Source: Deltaproteobacteria bacterium
GTDB taxonomy: Bacteria; Desulfobacterota; GWC2-55-46; DRQE01
Assembly: GCA_024278765.1 (NCBI GenBank)
Contig: JAJRSM010000056.1
Location: forward strand, 1-42,165
Reading direction: 5' to 3'
Length of the DNA stretch: 42,165 bases
In this document: positions 25,731 through 33,915 of the stretch, piece by piece
Layout of the letters: every line of letters begins with the position of its first letter
Numbering within the stretch: position 1 is the first letter of the stretch
Made by a program: the position numbers and the translations under genes
The notes under the pieces: model-generated
Database searches by the model: none
What the model was told of the DNA's origin: nothing
What the model saw: only the letters and a program-made list of their open reading frames with translations

Positions 25731-27344
25731 ATGTCAGATATTCATGATTGGCGAGTTGAAGACGATTCGTTCTGGAACTCGACCGGTAAGAAGATTGCCA
25801 ACAGAAACCTCTGGATCTCAATCCCGAGTCTTCTATGTGGCTTTGCTGTCTGGTTGATGTGGGGTATCATCGCTGTTCAGATGATGAACCTCGGATTTCC
25901 ATTCACTAAACCAGAGATGTTTACACTTGCGGCTATAGCAGGTCTCACTGGTGCAACGCTTAGGATACCAAGTTCCTTTATGATTAGGATCGCTGGTGGA
26001 CGTAATGTTATCTTCCTTACGACGGCAATGCTTATGATCCCAGCCTTGGGAGCAGGTATTTTTCTTCGTAGTCAGGAAACACCACTTTTTTACTTCCAGG
26101 TCTTAGCCTTCCTTTCAGGTATTGGTGGTGGTAACTTTGCAGCTTCCATGAGTAACATCAGCTTCTTCTTCCCGAAGAAAGTTCAGGGTTACTCACTTGG
26201 CATGAATGCAGGTCTTGGTAACTTTGGTGTTACCACTATGCAGATACTTATTCCTTTAACAATGACTTTTGCTCTCCTCGGTCCTATCAGTGGAGATCCA
26301 ATGGTTCTCGTTAATACAAGTGGAACACTCATTGGTAAGATCCCAGCCGGTTCAAATAGTTGGATTACAAGTGCCGGTTTTGTATGGCTCTTCCTACTAA
26401 TACCGTTGGCATTTGCCGGTTGGTTCGGACTGAACAACTTGAAGGTAGCCTCGGTATCACCTGATGTAGGTGGATTTGCAGGCTCGGCTGGTAAGGTGAT
26501 ATACCTCATGGTATGTGGTTTTATCTGTGCCGCAGTTGGCCTTTACCTCATGCTTCCTCCGCCAATTGGCATTGGACTCCTGAGTAAGTGGATTGTACTG
26601 CCGCTGGTTATTGTAAGTACTCTTATCCTTATGAGATACGCAACACCATCTGAGATAAGGACGAGTCTTAAGCGTCAGTTCAAGATCTTTAGCAACAGCC
26701 ACACATGGATCATGACTGTTATCTATACCATGACATTTGGATCATTCATTGGTTACGCAGCAGCCTTTGCTCTTTGTATCAAGGTTGTCTTTGGTTTCCA
26801 ACATATCCCAGGTGAAGACGGTATAATGACTCATAACACGCCGAACCCGGCTGGCCCGAGTGCTCTTACTTTTGCTTGGACAGGCCCGTTCATTGGTGCT
26901 CTTATCCGCCCAATCGGTGGTTGGATCTCTGATAAGCTCGGTGGCGCACTTGTAACACAGATCTGTGCGGCTGTTATGATCGCTGCGGCACTTGGTGTCT
27001 CTGTCTATATGAAGAAGGCCTATGTATCGGCAACACCGCAGGATTATTTTGCACCATTCCTTATCCTCTTCCTTATACTCTTCTGTGCAACAGGAATTGG
27101 TAACGGATCGACATTTAGAACCATCGCTCAGGTCTTCGACGAAGAGCAGGCAGGTCCGGTACTTGGCTGGACGTCAGCTGTCGCAGCCTACGGTGCCTTC
27201 CTTATGCCTAAGATCTTCGGTGAGCAGATCAAGGCAGCAACACCTGAGTATGCGCTCTACGGATTTGCAGCGTTTTACGTGGTTTGCTTTGTCCTGAACT
27301 ACCTTGCGTATCTCAGGCCTGGATGTAAGTACAAGAATCCTTAG
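25731..27344 (+). CDS. narK: Nitrate/nitrite MFS transporter (NarK family)
   Basis: This 537-aa inner-membrane carrier has about 12-14 hydrophobic segments. The nitrate signature in the first half reads GMNAGLGNFGVTTMQILIPL at about 165-184, closer to the classic bacterial NarK motif than the 7151 gene. The conserved first-half residues lie in TGATLRIPSSFMIRIAGGRN and the second-half counterpart is IRPIGGWISDKLGG. It lies behind narGHJI on the same strand and should supply nitrate to, or export nitrite from, the cytoplasmic active site. The second-half loop is longer than usual and holds HIPGEDGIMTHNTPNP. Uniport, symport or antiport cannot be decided by eye. Confidence 0.9.
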   Translation: MSDIHDWRVEDDSFWNSTGKKIANRNLWISIPSLLCGFAVWLMWGIIAVQMMNLGFPFTKPEMFTLAAIAGLTGATLRIPSSFMIRIAGGRNVIFLTTAMLMIPALGAGIFLRSQETPLFYFQVLAFLSGIGGGNFAASMSNISFFFPKKVQGYSLGMNAGLGNFGVTTMQILIPLTMTFALLGPISGDPMVLVNTSGTLIGKIPAGSNSWITSAGFVWLFLLIPLAFAGWFGLNNLKVASVSPDVGGFAGSAGKVIYLMVCGFICAAVGLYLMLPPPIGIGLLSKWIVLPLVIVSTLILMRYATPSEIRTSLKRQFKIFSNSHTWIMTVIYTMTFGSFIGYAAAFALCIKVVFGFQHIPGEDGIMTHNTPNPAGPSALTFAWTGPFIGALIRPIGGWISDKLGGALVTQICAAVMIAAALGVSVYMKKAYVSATPQDYFAPFLILFLILFCATGIGNGSTFRTIAQVFDEEQAGPVLGWTSAVAAYGAFLMPKIFGEQIKAATPEYALYGFAAFYVVCFVLNYLAYLRPGCKYKNP

Positions 27345-27412
27345 AATACCTTTTATACTGGGTTTCTTAAGGTTTAGCAATACAGTAGTAATTAATGGTA
27401 ATGAGGCAACGG

Positions 27413-27440
27413 GGCAGGTCGATCAGATGATCGACCTGCC
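27413..27440 (+). terminator. Terminator-like hairpin after narK
   Basis: A perfect 13-bp inverted repeat, GGCAGGTCGATCA/TGATCGACCTGCC, has only two bases between arms, followed by TTTAA. It is a likely transcription stop together with the hairpin at 27475. Confidence 0.65.
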
Positions 27441-27474
27441 TTTAACCTTAAAAAGCAATAGAAATAATTAGAAT

Positions 27475-27507
27475 AAGGGGGAAGAGCTTAACTCTACTCC
27501 CTTTTTT
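27475..27507 (+). terminator. Intrinsic terminator downstream of narK
   Basis: AAGGG...CCCTT and AGAG-CTTAA-CTCT form a hairpin with a small internal loop. A run of six or more T follows directly. It forms a tandem pair with the hairpin at 27413. Confidence 0.65.
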
Positions 27508-27617
27508 ATTGTACAGCGCAGCTATTATCTCTACAAGCATTGACATACCTCTTTTTTGATGTGAAATTTGTGGTATTTAATACGATTTGTATCCACATAT
27601 AACCAAAGAGGGGATTT

Positions 27618-27927
27618 ATGCCAAAGTTTAGTGAGTTTGACAATTTCGGGGTTGAGAAGATGGAGGGGGGCTGAGTATCAGGCCCGTCTTTAGAAGATAG
27701 AGCAACAGTGTCTTTGCTCAGGTTGTCCTAGTTTTGTTGTGGAAGATAAGAATCAGTCTTTTTGTTTTCCTGCTAATGGTGCGAGCAATGTTATTAAGGT
27801 TGAGAAAGAGTGTCTCTGTTTGACCTGCCCAGTCTATGTAGAAAGTGAATTGAACAGCAATCATTACTGCACCCGTTGTTCACAGTTATGTCAGACTAAT
27901 AAGGCAATAGGTACGAGCGGGCCTTAA
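27618..27927 (+). pseudogene. Decayed Cys-rich small protein (DUF2769-like)
   Basis: A start with a ribosome site (AGAGGGG, ATG 27618) opens a frame that reaches TGA after 18 codons, next to a run of six G. Reading on in the +1 frame gives EYQARL, then TAG at 27691, and then an open stretch to 27927. That stretch contains CLCSGCPSF, CLCLTCPVYVE and a CTRCSQLC tail. The paired CxCxxCP motifs resemble DUF2769, a Cys-rich family of unknown function common in anaerobes and archaea. A frameshift plus a nonsense codon are the simplest reading. A shorter product from GTG 27739 would lose the first Cys motif. The family call is from memory of the motif and is tentative. Confidence 0.6.
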
Positions 27928-28037
27928 TAAGCCCCATAGATATTATAGACTTACTCCTTTATGACTTTTCAGGGGAGTACGACGAGCCAGGGCCCTTTTT
28001 TAAACTTGACGATTATCATCCAACAGGGGTTATTTGA

Positions 28038-28931
28038 TTGAGAAGGTACTTTAAAAGGTTTATCCCACAGTTCAGGACCGGCTCTCGAGTCTACAGCGTC
28101 GTCTTTACCGTCATTTTATTTTTGGTGGCAACGGCCTCTTATACCCATGCCGGGACAATTAACGTCCCAAAGGACTACAAAACCATTCAGGAGGCCGTTG
28201 ATTTAGCCGCAGCCGGCGATACGATTCTTGTTGCACCCGGCACTTATATTGAAAACATATACGTAATAAAAAAGATCACTCTACAGTCTGTTCAAGGCTA
28301 TAAAAACACAATTATAAAGGCAAAACTGCCGTCAGCCTCTGTCATCACTATCGAAGGTGTTGACGGATTTGTATTGTCTGGTTTTACTCTTATTGATTCC
28401 AAACATGCAGGGGTGCACCTTAGGCGCGTCACTGGCTCTACTATTACAGAGTGCTACGTTAAAAACAATATGATGGGTATCTATCTTGAATATTCTTCTA
28501 AAAATGAAATCTCTAAGAACTATGCCACACAGAATGCCGACGGTATAAACCTCTACTATTCCTATCGCAATAATCTTATAGCCAATGAGTCTTACTCTAA
28601 CAAAGAGAAAGGGATCGTCCTTTATGCTTCTAACGGTAATACCTTGACCGAGAATCAAGCGACTTCTAACGTCTGGGATGGTATAACTATTTGGAATTCA
28701 AAGAAAAATCTATTGCGTTCTAATGTGGCTGTCGGTAATACTTATGCTATCGTAATCAATAACGATGAAAATGAGCTGATAGATAACAGGACAATGCGTA
28801 GGCTTTATTACGTCCTACCAATAGTGCTTATATATTTGGCTTTGGTATTATATAATTTAGAAAAGAGACTCTTCAGGTACATCTATAAGGTCAAGCCCAA
28901 GGGAGTTGGTCCTCAGAGATGGCAGAAATAA
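28038..28931 (+). CDS. NosD-like right-handed beta-helix protein
   Basis: This is a 297-aa exported protein. The N-terminal signal or anchor (about 18-36) is followed by the typical opening INVPKDYKTIQEAVDLAAAGDTILVAPGTY. A ladder of roughly 22-residue beta-helix rungs comes next, such as GIYLEYSSKNEISKN, GINLYYSYRNNLIAN and GIVLYASNGNTLTEN. A membrane helix near 255-272 and a basic tail close it. The rungs match the periplasmic copper-binding NosD/CASH domain. NosD serves N2O reductase maturation, but no nosZ, nosF or nosY is in the window, so that role is not established. The start is TTG 28038 with AGGGG upstream. Confidence 0.75.
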   Translation: MRRYFKRFIPQFRTGSRVYSVVFTVILFLVATASYTHAGTINVPKDYKTIQEAVDLAAAGDTILVAPGTYIENIYVIKKITLQSVQGYKNTIIKAKLPSASVITIEGVDGFVLSGFTLIDSKHAGVHLRRVTGSTITECYVKNNMMGIYLEYSSKNEISKNYATQNADGINLYYSYRNNLIANESYSNKEKGIVLYASNGNTLTENQATSNVWDGITIWNSKKNLLRSNVAVGNTYAIVINNDENELIDNRTMRRLYYVLPIVLIYLALVLYNLEKRLFRYIYKVKPKGVGPQRWQK

Positions 28932-28961
28932 TAAATTACTTATTTTTTCAACGGATGGATT

Positions 28962-29312
28962 ATGTCTTACATTAAAATAATATCGATACTCGCCTCAATC
29001 GGCTTTGTGATGGCCCTTATGACCTTTATAGGAGGCTTCAGGATGGTTCGGCGTGCCGAACATATGTCCGAGTCGATTATGCATCGTGTTAACGGCTATA
29101 CGACTATAACTATTTATGTGATCATTGCTTTGATCAGTATCGGCTTTTATTTTGATATGCGCATACTTCCCATATGGATCTTTGGCTTTATTCTGCATTA
29201 CTTTAAGCTTGTTCTGGTCAAGAAGAAGCTCGCAGTCAGGTATGGCGGCTATATGGGCGGCCTGTTGCTCATAACATGGTTTGTCCTTATCTATACCCAT
29301 CTACCGAAGTAA
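28962..29312 (+). CDS. Small hypothetical membrane protein
   Basis: I do not recognise this 116-aa protein. It has about four hydrophobic helices: 5-26, 48-65, 67-84 (short, with a basic edge KKKLAVRYGG after it) and 95-113. Charged loops lie between the helices (RMVRRAEHMSES). It begins 30 bases after the NosD-like gene on the same strand and is followed by a fresh promoter for the hemerythrin gene, so it probably belongs with the NosD-like protein. The ribosome site GGATGG is poor. The topology would place both ends on the same side of the membrane. Confidence 0.65.
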   Translation: MSYIKIISILASIGFVMALMTFIGGFRMVRRAEHMSESIMHRVNGYTTITIYVIIALISIGFYFDMRILPIWIFGFILHYFKLVLVKKKLAVRYGGYMGGLLLITWFVLIYTHLPK

Positions 29313-29394
29313 TAAACCTGAAACAGGACTTTTTTGCTCGGCTTAATGCTAGGCTATACGATAGTCGTGGCCTCGGTTTGATGTTATATATCCG

Positions 29395-29423
29395 TTGAAT
29401 TTCATAATTTTATTTGTTATAAT
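29395..29423 (+). promoter_or_regulatory. Sigma-70 promoter of the hemerythrin gene
   Basis: TTGAAT (29395-29400), a 17-bp spacer and a perfect TATAAT (29418-29423) lie 45 bp upstream of ATG 29468. Confidence 0.65.
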
Positions 29424-29467
29424 TTGATATTACCGTATGACAAAATATTATAAGAGAGGTATCTTCT

Positions 29468-30313
29468 ATGGTCGATAAAATGTTAAGTATAACTTATCAG
29501 TGTCAGCATCCGTCTTGCCAGGTCTTTTGTAAGAAGGGCGAATTCGTGATGACTGAGTCTTATTTTAAAGAGCTTACTGATGCAGTGGAAGATGAGGATT
29601 GTTTTAAGAGCCCACCACGCGCGTGTAGGATGGGTTTTGCTCAGCAGTATCAGGCTGTAGATGTCAGAGAAGAGACCGAAGCACTAGCAGCTGCCGCTAA
29701 TGCACCTGAAAAGATAAAGGATCCTTATAACATTTTCTACATACTTTCTGAAGAGCATAAAAGTCTATCTCTCAAGCTTGACGCCATGGAGATGGCTGCT
29801 AGAAAGCGGGACTTGGATGCCCTCTGGGCAATTTCGGCCGAGATGCTAAACGAGATTTTATTACATTCTATTAAGAAGGAAGAGGATGCTCTCTTTCAGG
29901 TTGTAGAGAGAAAGGTACAGTCCGGCTCTTTCCTTATGCCGATTATGAAGGAAGACCATATCGAGTTCGTATCGATGTTGCACGGCTTCCGTTGTGCGCT
30001 TCAGGACGGCGAGATACTGGACGGTGTCCTTAGCACTCTGCTTGTTAATCTTCGCAATCACATTCGTAAGGAAGACGATGAGTTCTTCCCTATCTTGTCC
30101 GAAGAGCTTACTGACGATGAGATGAAAGAACTCTTTGATGCTATGAAGCTTATAGAGGAGACTCATATTCCGATGCAACATGGCGAGAGGACTGCTCAAG
30201 GACTATCTCCATTTATAGAAGACCGCACCCGTATGAATGCCGAGATATCAGCACTTAAGTCTCTGAGTTCGGTCGGCGGAGAGTCTTTCTGTTGCGGTTG
30301 TACCTCGACCTAA
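29468..30313 (+). CDS. Hemerythrin-domain protein with Cys-rich ends
   Basis: This 281-aa soluble protein is built around a di-iron hemerythrin bundle at about 92-235. The metal-site motifs are EEHKS, LLHSIKKEEDALF, MKEDHIEF and LRNHIRKEDDEFFPIL, giving the expected His and Glu ligands. Hemerythrins bind O2 or NO, or act in iron and redox sensing. Two additions are unusual: an N-terminal region with CQHPSCQVFC and a further DCFKSPPRAC, and a C-terminus ending CCGC. These cysteines could bind zinc or an Fe-S cluster or form redox disulfides. The gene has its own promoter, ribosome site AGAGAGG and a perfect terminator, so it is expressed alone. An NO- or O2-protective role fits the denitrification setting but is inferred. 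Confidence 0.85.
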   Translation: MVDKMLSITYQCQHPSCQVFCKKGEFVMTESYFKELTDAVEDEDCFKSPPRACRMGFAQQYQAVDVREETEALAAAANAPEKIKDPYNIFYILSEEHKSLSLKLDAMEMAARKRDLDALWAISAEMLNEILLHSIKKEEDALFQVVERKVQSGSFLMPIMKEDHIEFVSMLHGFRCALQDGEILDGVLSTLLVNLRNHIRKEDDEFFPILSEELTDDEMKELFDAMKLIEETHIPMQHGERTAQGLSPFIEDRTRMNAEISALKSLSSVGGESFCCGCTST

Positions 30314-30345
30314 GACTGTATTTCCCTATATGGCTTAGTTTTTTT

Positions 30346-30380
30346 AAGGCCACCTGCATTTTGCAGGTGGCCTTTTTTAG
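30346..30380 (+). terminator. Perfect Rho-independent terminator after the hemerythrin gene
   Basis: The 13-bp stem AAGGCCACCTGCA/TGCAGGTGGCCTT has a TTT loop and is followed by a T run. Confidence 0.9.
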
Positions 30381-30409
30381 TAGTGGAGAGCAGGTGATCT
30401 TAAATGAAA

Positions 30410-30440
30410 AAAGGCCGTCTGCGTTGTGCAGACGGCCTTT
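30410..30440 (-). terminator. Bidirectional terminator of the 30472 gene
   Basis: The 13-bp stem AAAGGCCGTCTGC/GCAGACGGCCTTT has a GTTGT loop. On the minus strand it is followed by TTTTTTC, so it serves the convergent gene at 30472-30984. Confidence 0.85.
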
Positions 30441-30471
30441 CTATATAATACCATCGGTTGGGATGGTTAAT

Positions 30472-30984
30472 TTACTGTACTGTCTCTGGATGCTGGCCTG
30501 CGCCCTCTGGCATCTCAGGAAGGCCGAACTTCTCGTTAAAGACGGTTACTATGTAGATCAGGGTTCTGTGATTTACGAGTAGACCCTTGAAGAGCTGAGT
30601 CTTTGAAAGTGTATCTGTGTAGAACTCGTAAGAGAACTGTACCTGCTGAGCAATCTGCTTGTCGTCAAGGTTCATGTCATAGCTGTTGTCGACAAAGAGA
30701 AGGGCTTTTTTGATTTCGTCATAGAACTTTTCTCTGTCGTCCATTGAGGTTTCTTTCATCGCTTCTTTGTGCTCATCTGCGATGGCAACACCATTGAGAA
30801 GAACGATAAGTCCTGGGTACTCGTTAGGCTGGATAACTCTCTGGCGCTTAAGTGTGCCGAGAGGGTAGTCTATTTCGAAGTGGAAAGAAGAGTTCTCATC
30901 CTCTATTGATCTGACCTGATGACCGTTCTCGGTCAACCACTGATTTATAAGTTTTTTTGCTTCTTCGGTTGTTGGTGTAGACAT
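30472..30984 (-). CDS. Conserved hypothetical protein (possibly DUF2299 / YbjN-like)
   Basis: This is a 170-aa cytoplasmic protein without signal or membrane segment. The N-terminal helix with a WLTENGHQV turn, then beta strands FHFEIDYPLGTLKRQRV and YPGLIVLLNGVAI, followed by long helices, resemble the alpha/beta fold of DUF2299/YbjN-type chaperone-like proteins. That match is from pattern memory and tentative. A strong promoter (31075-31103) and a strong ribosome site (AAGGAGG, 10 bases upstream) precede it, and a perfect terminator follows, so it is a well-expressed single gene. The function is unknown. Confidence 0.75.
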   Translation of the reverse strand: MSTPTTEEAKKLINQWLTENGHQVRSIEDENSSFHFEIDYPLGTLKRQRVIQPNEYPGLIVLLNGVAIADEHKEAMKETSMDDREKFYDEIKKALLFVDNSYDMNLDDKQIAQQVQFSYEFYTDTLSKTQLFKGLLVNHRTLIYIVTVFNEKFGLPEMPEGAGQHPETVQ

Positions 30985-31074
30985 CTTAAAGTCCTCCTTT
31001 TGAACTATTAGTCTTTTTTTTTGTGCGGAGGGTTACTTTAAGAAGTTGTACCCCCAAGCTTATGTTAAGCAAAT

Positions 31075-31103
31075 ATAATATACCGGCTCGTGTATTGTGT
31101 CAA
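31075..31103 (-). promoter_or_regulatory. Strong sigma-70 promoter of the 30472 gene
   Basis: On the minus strand it reads TTGACA (31098-31103), a 17-bp spacer and TATTAT (31075-31080). It gives an 80-90 nt leader before ATG 30984. Confidence 0.7.
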
Positions 31104-31162
31104 TATAAAAACAAAAATAAGAGTGACGGTTGTGATGGTAAACCTAATTAAAAAACAAGGGG

Positions 31163-31708
31163 TTAGTGCTGCTTATGCGGATGAAATTGCCTGACTTTAT
31201 CGGGGTTGGTCTCAACCAGAGGGCCTCCGATTAGATTGATACAGTCGGGGATAGCAGGGAGGACGGCTTCGAGGCACTCACTGATCGCCGAGGGCTTGCC
31301 CGGAAGGTTTATGATGAGCGTAGAGTTGCGCAGCACGGCGCATTGACGTGATAAAATAGCAGTTGGGATGCCTTTTTTTAGAGATATGGCACGCATCTGC
31401 TCGCCAAAGCCCGGCAGTTCTCTTGTCGCAATGCTGTGGGTTGCATCCGGGGTAACGTCTCTTGGCGCAGGCCCTGTGCCGCCGGTCGTAATGATGAGCG
31501 AGCAGCCGAGCTCGTCAGCGAGGTCTTTTAATGCATCCTCTATAAGGTCCTGCTCATCAGGAACAATACGCGTGATGGCCTCCCACGGGCTTCTTAGGGC
31601 CTCTGTAAGCTCTGCAACTACAGCAGGGCCGCCCTTATCTTCATATTCACCTCTTCTCGCACGGTCTGAGACCGTTACAATTCCAACTTTTAAAATATTA
31701 CTATCCAA
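31163..31708 (-). CDS. mog: Molybdopterin adenylyltransferase
   Basis: Mog adenylates molybdopterin before metal insertion by MoeA. The protein of 181 aa has the MogA/MoaB fold, with the N-terminal GIVTVSDRARRGEYEDKGGP, the substrate loop LIITTGGTGPAPRDVTPDAT and, in the C-terminal half, the INLPGKPSAISECLEAVLP motif. It is the last gene of the leftward Mo locus. The frame starts at TTG 31708. Its first 16 codons are repeated upstream, and one of the copies (ATG 31802, behind AAGGGG) has the better ribosome site but runs to a stop at the mog start. The native initiation site therefore seems to have been separated from the gene by a tandem duplication. Confidence 0.93.
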   Translation of the reverse strand: MDSNILKVGIVTVSDRARRGEYEDKGGPAVVAELTEALRSPWEAITRIVPDEQDLIEDALKDLADELGCSLIITTGGTGPAPRDVTPDATHSIATRELPGFGEQMRAISLKKGIPTAILSRQCAVLRNSTLIINLPGKPSAISECLEAVLPAIPDCINLIGGPLVETNPDKVRQFHPHKQH

Positions 31709-31957
31709 CTAAATACCTGCCTTCGCAAAACACATGCGCAGTTTGATGATTTCTACGGTCTGAGACCGTTACAATTCCAACTTTTAAGATATTATTGTCC
31801 ATATAAACCCCTTGCCTTTGGTGCAAACCTACAGTTTGGCTCTCTCCGCCCGGTCTGAGACCGTTACAATGCCAACTTTTAAGATATTACTATCCAACTA
31901 AATGCCTGCCTTTGCAAAACACATGCGCAGTTTGATAATTTCTACGGTCTGAGACCG
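31662..31957 (-). repeat. 94/95-bp tandem repeat of the mog 5' end
   Basis: CGGTCTGAGACCG begins at 31662, 31756, 31851 and 31945. In the first three copies it is followed (plus strand) by TTACAAT(T/G)CCAACTTTTAA and TATTA(C/T)T(A/G)TCCA, the reverse of codons 1-16 of mog. Copies 1 and 3 also share the next 50 bp almost exactly. The copy at 31756 differs there and alone has an ATG with a ribosome site. The fourth copy keeps only the palindrome. Confidence 0.85.
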
Positions 31958-31974
31958 AGATAATGCCTGATATC

Positions 31975-33216
31975 TTATTTAAAGCCAGGTGCTTCTTGAA
32001 AGCAGCTACCGCCAAGAAGCTGGACCGTTACCTTTGATCCGGCCTGCAGCTTGTCGCACTCGGCAGGCATTATTATCATGCATGAGGCTTCGACCATACT
32101 CATAAGTATTCCGCTGCCCTGAGAGCCGGTAAGTCTGACGCTAAAGCCGTCTGTTGTCTTTTCCAGATGAGAGCGCATGAAATGGATACGGCCAAGTCTG
32201 TCTTTTATATCTTCGATAAGTGTTGCCGTAATCGTAGTGCGGAATAATTTGTCCGTGCCCTGCATTTTTCTGACAGAGGGGACTATGAACTGCTGGCAGC
32301 AGACCATGCTGGAGACCGGGTTGCCGGGAAGGGCAAAGACCAGCAAGCCATCATTGCCAGTGCCGAATGCAAATGGATGGCCCGGGCGAAGGGCTACGCG
32401 CCAGAAGCGCATCTCAATGCCTAGAGACTTAAGTGTCGGCCTTACAAAGTCGTGGTGACCGACCGAGACTCCGCCAGATACTATCAGGGCGTCATAGCCA
32501 AGGCCTTCTTTGAGCTTTGCTTTAAGTTCTTCTTCGCTGTCGCGTGCGATGCCAAGCAGCGTAACGTCAACTCCGATTGCCTTAAGCTCTGCCATTACGG
32601 TATAGCTATTTGCATCAGGGATCTTACGGTCGTCAAAGGGGTCTTCCAATGCCTCCAATTCGTCACCGGTCGATAAGATCGCAATGCGAGGGCGACGATA
32701 GACAGGGACATCAGCCTTCTTTACCATCGATAGAATGCCAAGCTCGCCCGGCCTTATATCTGTACCGGCCTCAAGGACTCTGTCGCCGGTACGAAGGTTC
32801 TCGGCGAGATACCTTACGTTAGCGCCTTTTTTATATTGCGCAAAGATCTTTACATTTTCGTTGTTGCAATCGGTGTCCTCGACGCGAATTACAGTATCGG
32901 CACCAGCGGGCATTGGTGCGCCGGTCATTATGCGAGAGGCAGTGCCAGCGGATACTGCTATCTTGGGCTCGGCACCAGCTACGATATCATCGATGATCTT
33001 AAGTACTGTCGGGTTTTCTTTCGTAGGCTCTTTTACGTCTTCGATGCGTACGGCATAACCGTCCATCGCAGAGATGTCATAGGGCGGGGGGTTGCGGTTA
33101 CTAAAGATATCTTCACTTAGTATGCGGCCAAGACTCTCGGTCAATGGGGTCGTCTCAGGTGTTAGCTTTTTAGTATGCTCAAGGATTATCTGCTGCGCTT
33201 GTACTATCGTCTTCAT
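31975..33216 (-). CDS. moeA: Molybdopterin molybdenumtransferase
   Basis: MoeA inserts molybdate into adenylated molybdopterin to give active Moco. The protein has 413 aa, the usual length, with all four domains: an N-terminal helix with TPETTPLTESLGRILSEDI, the PPYDISAMDGYAVR motif, GTASRIMTGAPMPAGADTVI, the MogA-like domain with ILSTGDELE and SGGVSVGHHDF, the core FALPGNPVSSMV, and a C-terminal beta-barrel. The stop is followed by the mog repeat block. It begins 29 bases after mobA, and its ATG is preceded by a weak AGGAAAGC site. Fully canonical. Confidence 0.95.
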   Translation of the reverse strand: MKTIVQAQQIILEHTKKLTPETTPLTESLGRILSEDIFSNRNPPPYDISAMDGYAVRIEDVKEPTKENPTVLKIIDDIVAGAEPKIAVSAGTASRIMTGAPMPAGADTVIRVEDTDCNNENVKIFAQYKKGANVRYLAENLRTGDRVLEAGTDIRPGELGILSMVKKADVPVYRRPRIAILSTGDELEALEDPFDDRKIPDANSYTVMAELKAIGVDVTLLGIARDSEEELKAKLKEGLGYDALIVSGGVSVGHHDFVRPTLKSLGIEMRFWRVALRPGHPFAFGTGNDGLLVFALPGNPVSSMVCCQQFIVPSVRKMQGTDKLFRTTITATLIEDIKDRLGRIHFMRSHLEKTTDGFSVRLTGSQGSGILMSMVEASCMIIMPAECDKLQAGSKVTVQLLGGSCFQEAPGFK

Positions 33217-33245
33217 ATATATGCTTTCCTCTATTATGTTTTCTT

Positions 33246-33896
33246 TTAATGGTTTTGTTCAAGCTCTTTTAGTTCTTCTAGCGTATCTATATCTATAAAA
33301 CTCTGAAGCTTTGGGTCTATCTTTTTAACTTCCAGTTTTGTGACGTAGCGGACTTTGATCTCTTGATTTTCTTTTAGAAAGCCGTAGAGGCTTCTGCCTT
33401 TTTTTGTCTCTGCGTTTTCTATACGTTCGCGTAGCGCAGGCAGACAACTTTTCTTAAAGCATGCAAAAAGTGACTGGACCTTGCCGTCTGCAATAGGGAC
33501 TATACAGTCAAAGCCGTCCCTAAGTCCTGCCAAACACTTTATTAATTCTGGTCTGATCAGCGGCTGATCGCAGGCCGTCATAAAGACCCATTTGTTACGA
33601 GCCTGCTCGAGAGCCGCAGCTAGCCCCAGTGCAGGTCCTCTTACGTCCTTATCTGTTTTACAATCTGATATCAGCCTAGCGGCCTCGATATCTCCGAGCG
33701 TATCTGTTGGATAGCTTCGGTCGTGTGCGCTAATCATAATATCATCAAAGAGCGGACTTATTTTTTCAAATACATGACGAAAGAGTTTTTTACCTTTGAA
33801 CTCTACCTGCGCCTTGTCTGAGCCGATTCGCCTTGACTCACCGCCAACTAAAATAACACAGGAGAGGTCCTCTATAGCATCATTTTTTTTATCCAT
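33246..33896 (-). CDS. mobA: Molybdenum cofactor guanylyltransferase
   Basis: MobA links GMP to Moco to form MGD, the form that NarG needs. The 216-aa protein has the nucleotidyltransferase signature VILVGGESRRIGSDKAQVEFKG cut to its core LVGGESRRIGSDK at about 16-28, the substrate loop DVRGPALGLAAAL and the metal-binding TACDQPLIRPE. It lies between mobB (19 bases upstream) and moeA (29 bases downstream). The C-terminal lysine-rich tail with the FIDIDTLEEL motif is usual for the family. It confirms that the locus makes a guanine-dinucleotide cofactor. Confidence 0.94.
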   Translation of the reverse strand: MDKKNDAIEDLSCVILVGGESRRIGSDKAQVEFKGKKLFRHVFEKISPLFDDIMISAHDRSYPTDTLGDIEAARLISDCKTDKDVRGPALGLAAALEQARNKWVFMTACDQPLIRPELIKCLAGLRDGFDCIVPIADGKVQSLFACFKKSCLPALRERIENAETKKGRSLYGFLKENQEIKVRYVTKLEVKKIDPKLQSFIDIDTLEELKELEQNH

Positions 33897-33915
33897 AAGA
33901 TCAGGTCGTTCCGGG

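Noticed and set aside
31662-31957. CRISPR-like array of four repeats with about 80-bp spacers
   Set aside because: The spacers are themselves repeated and correspond to mog coding sequence; no cas genes are present.
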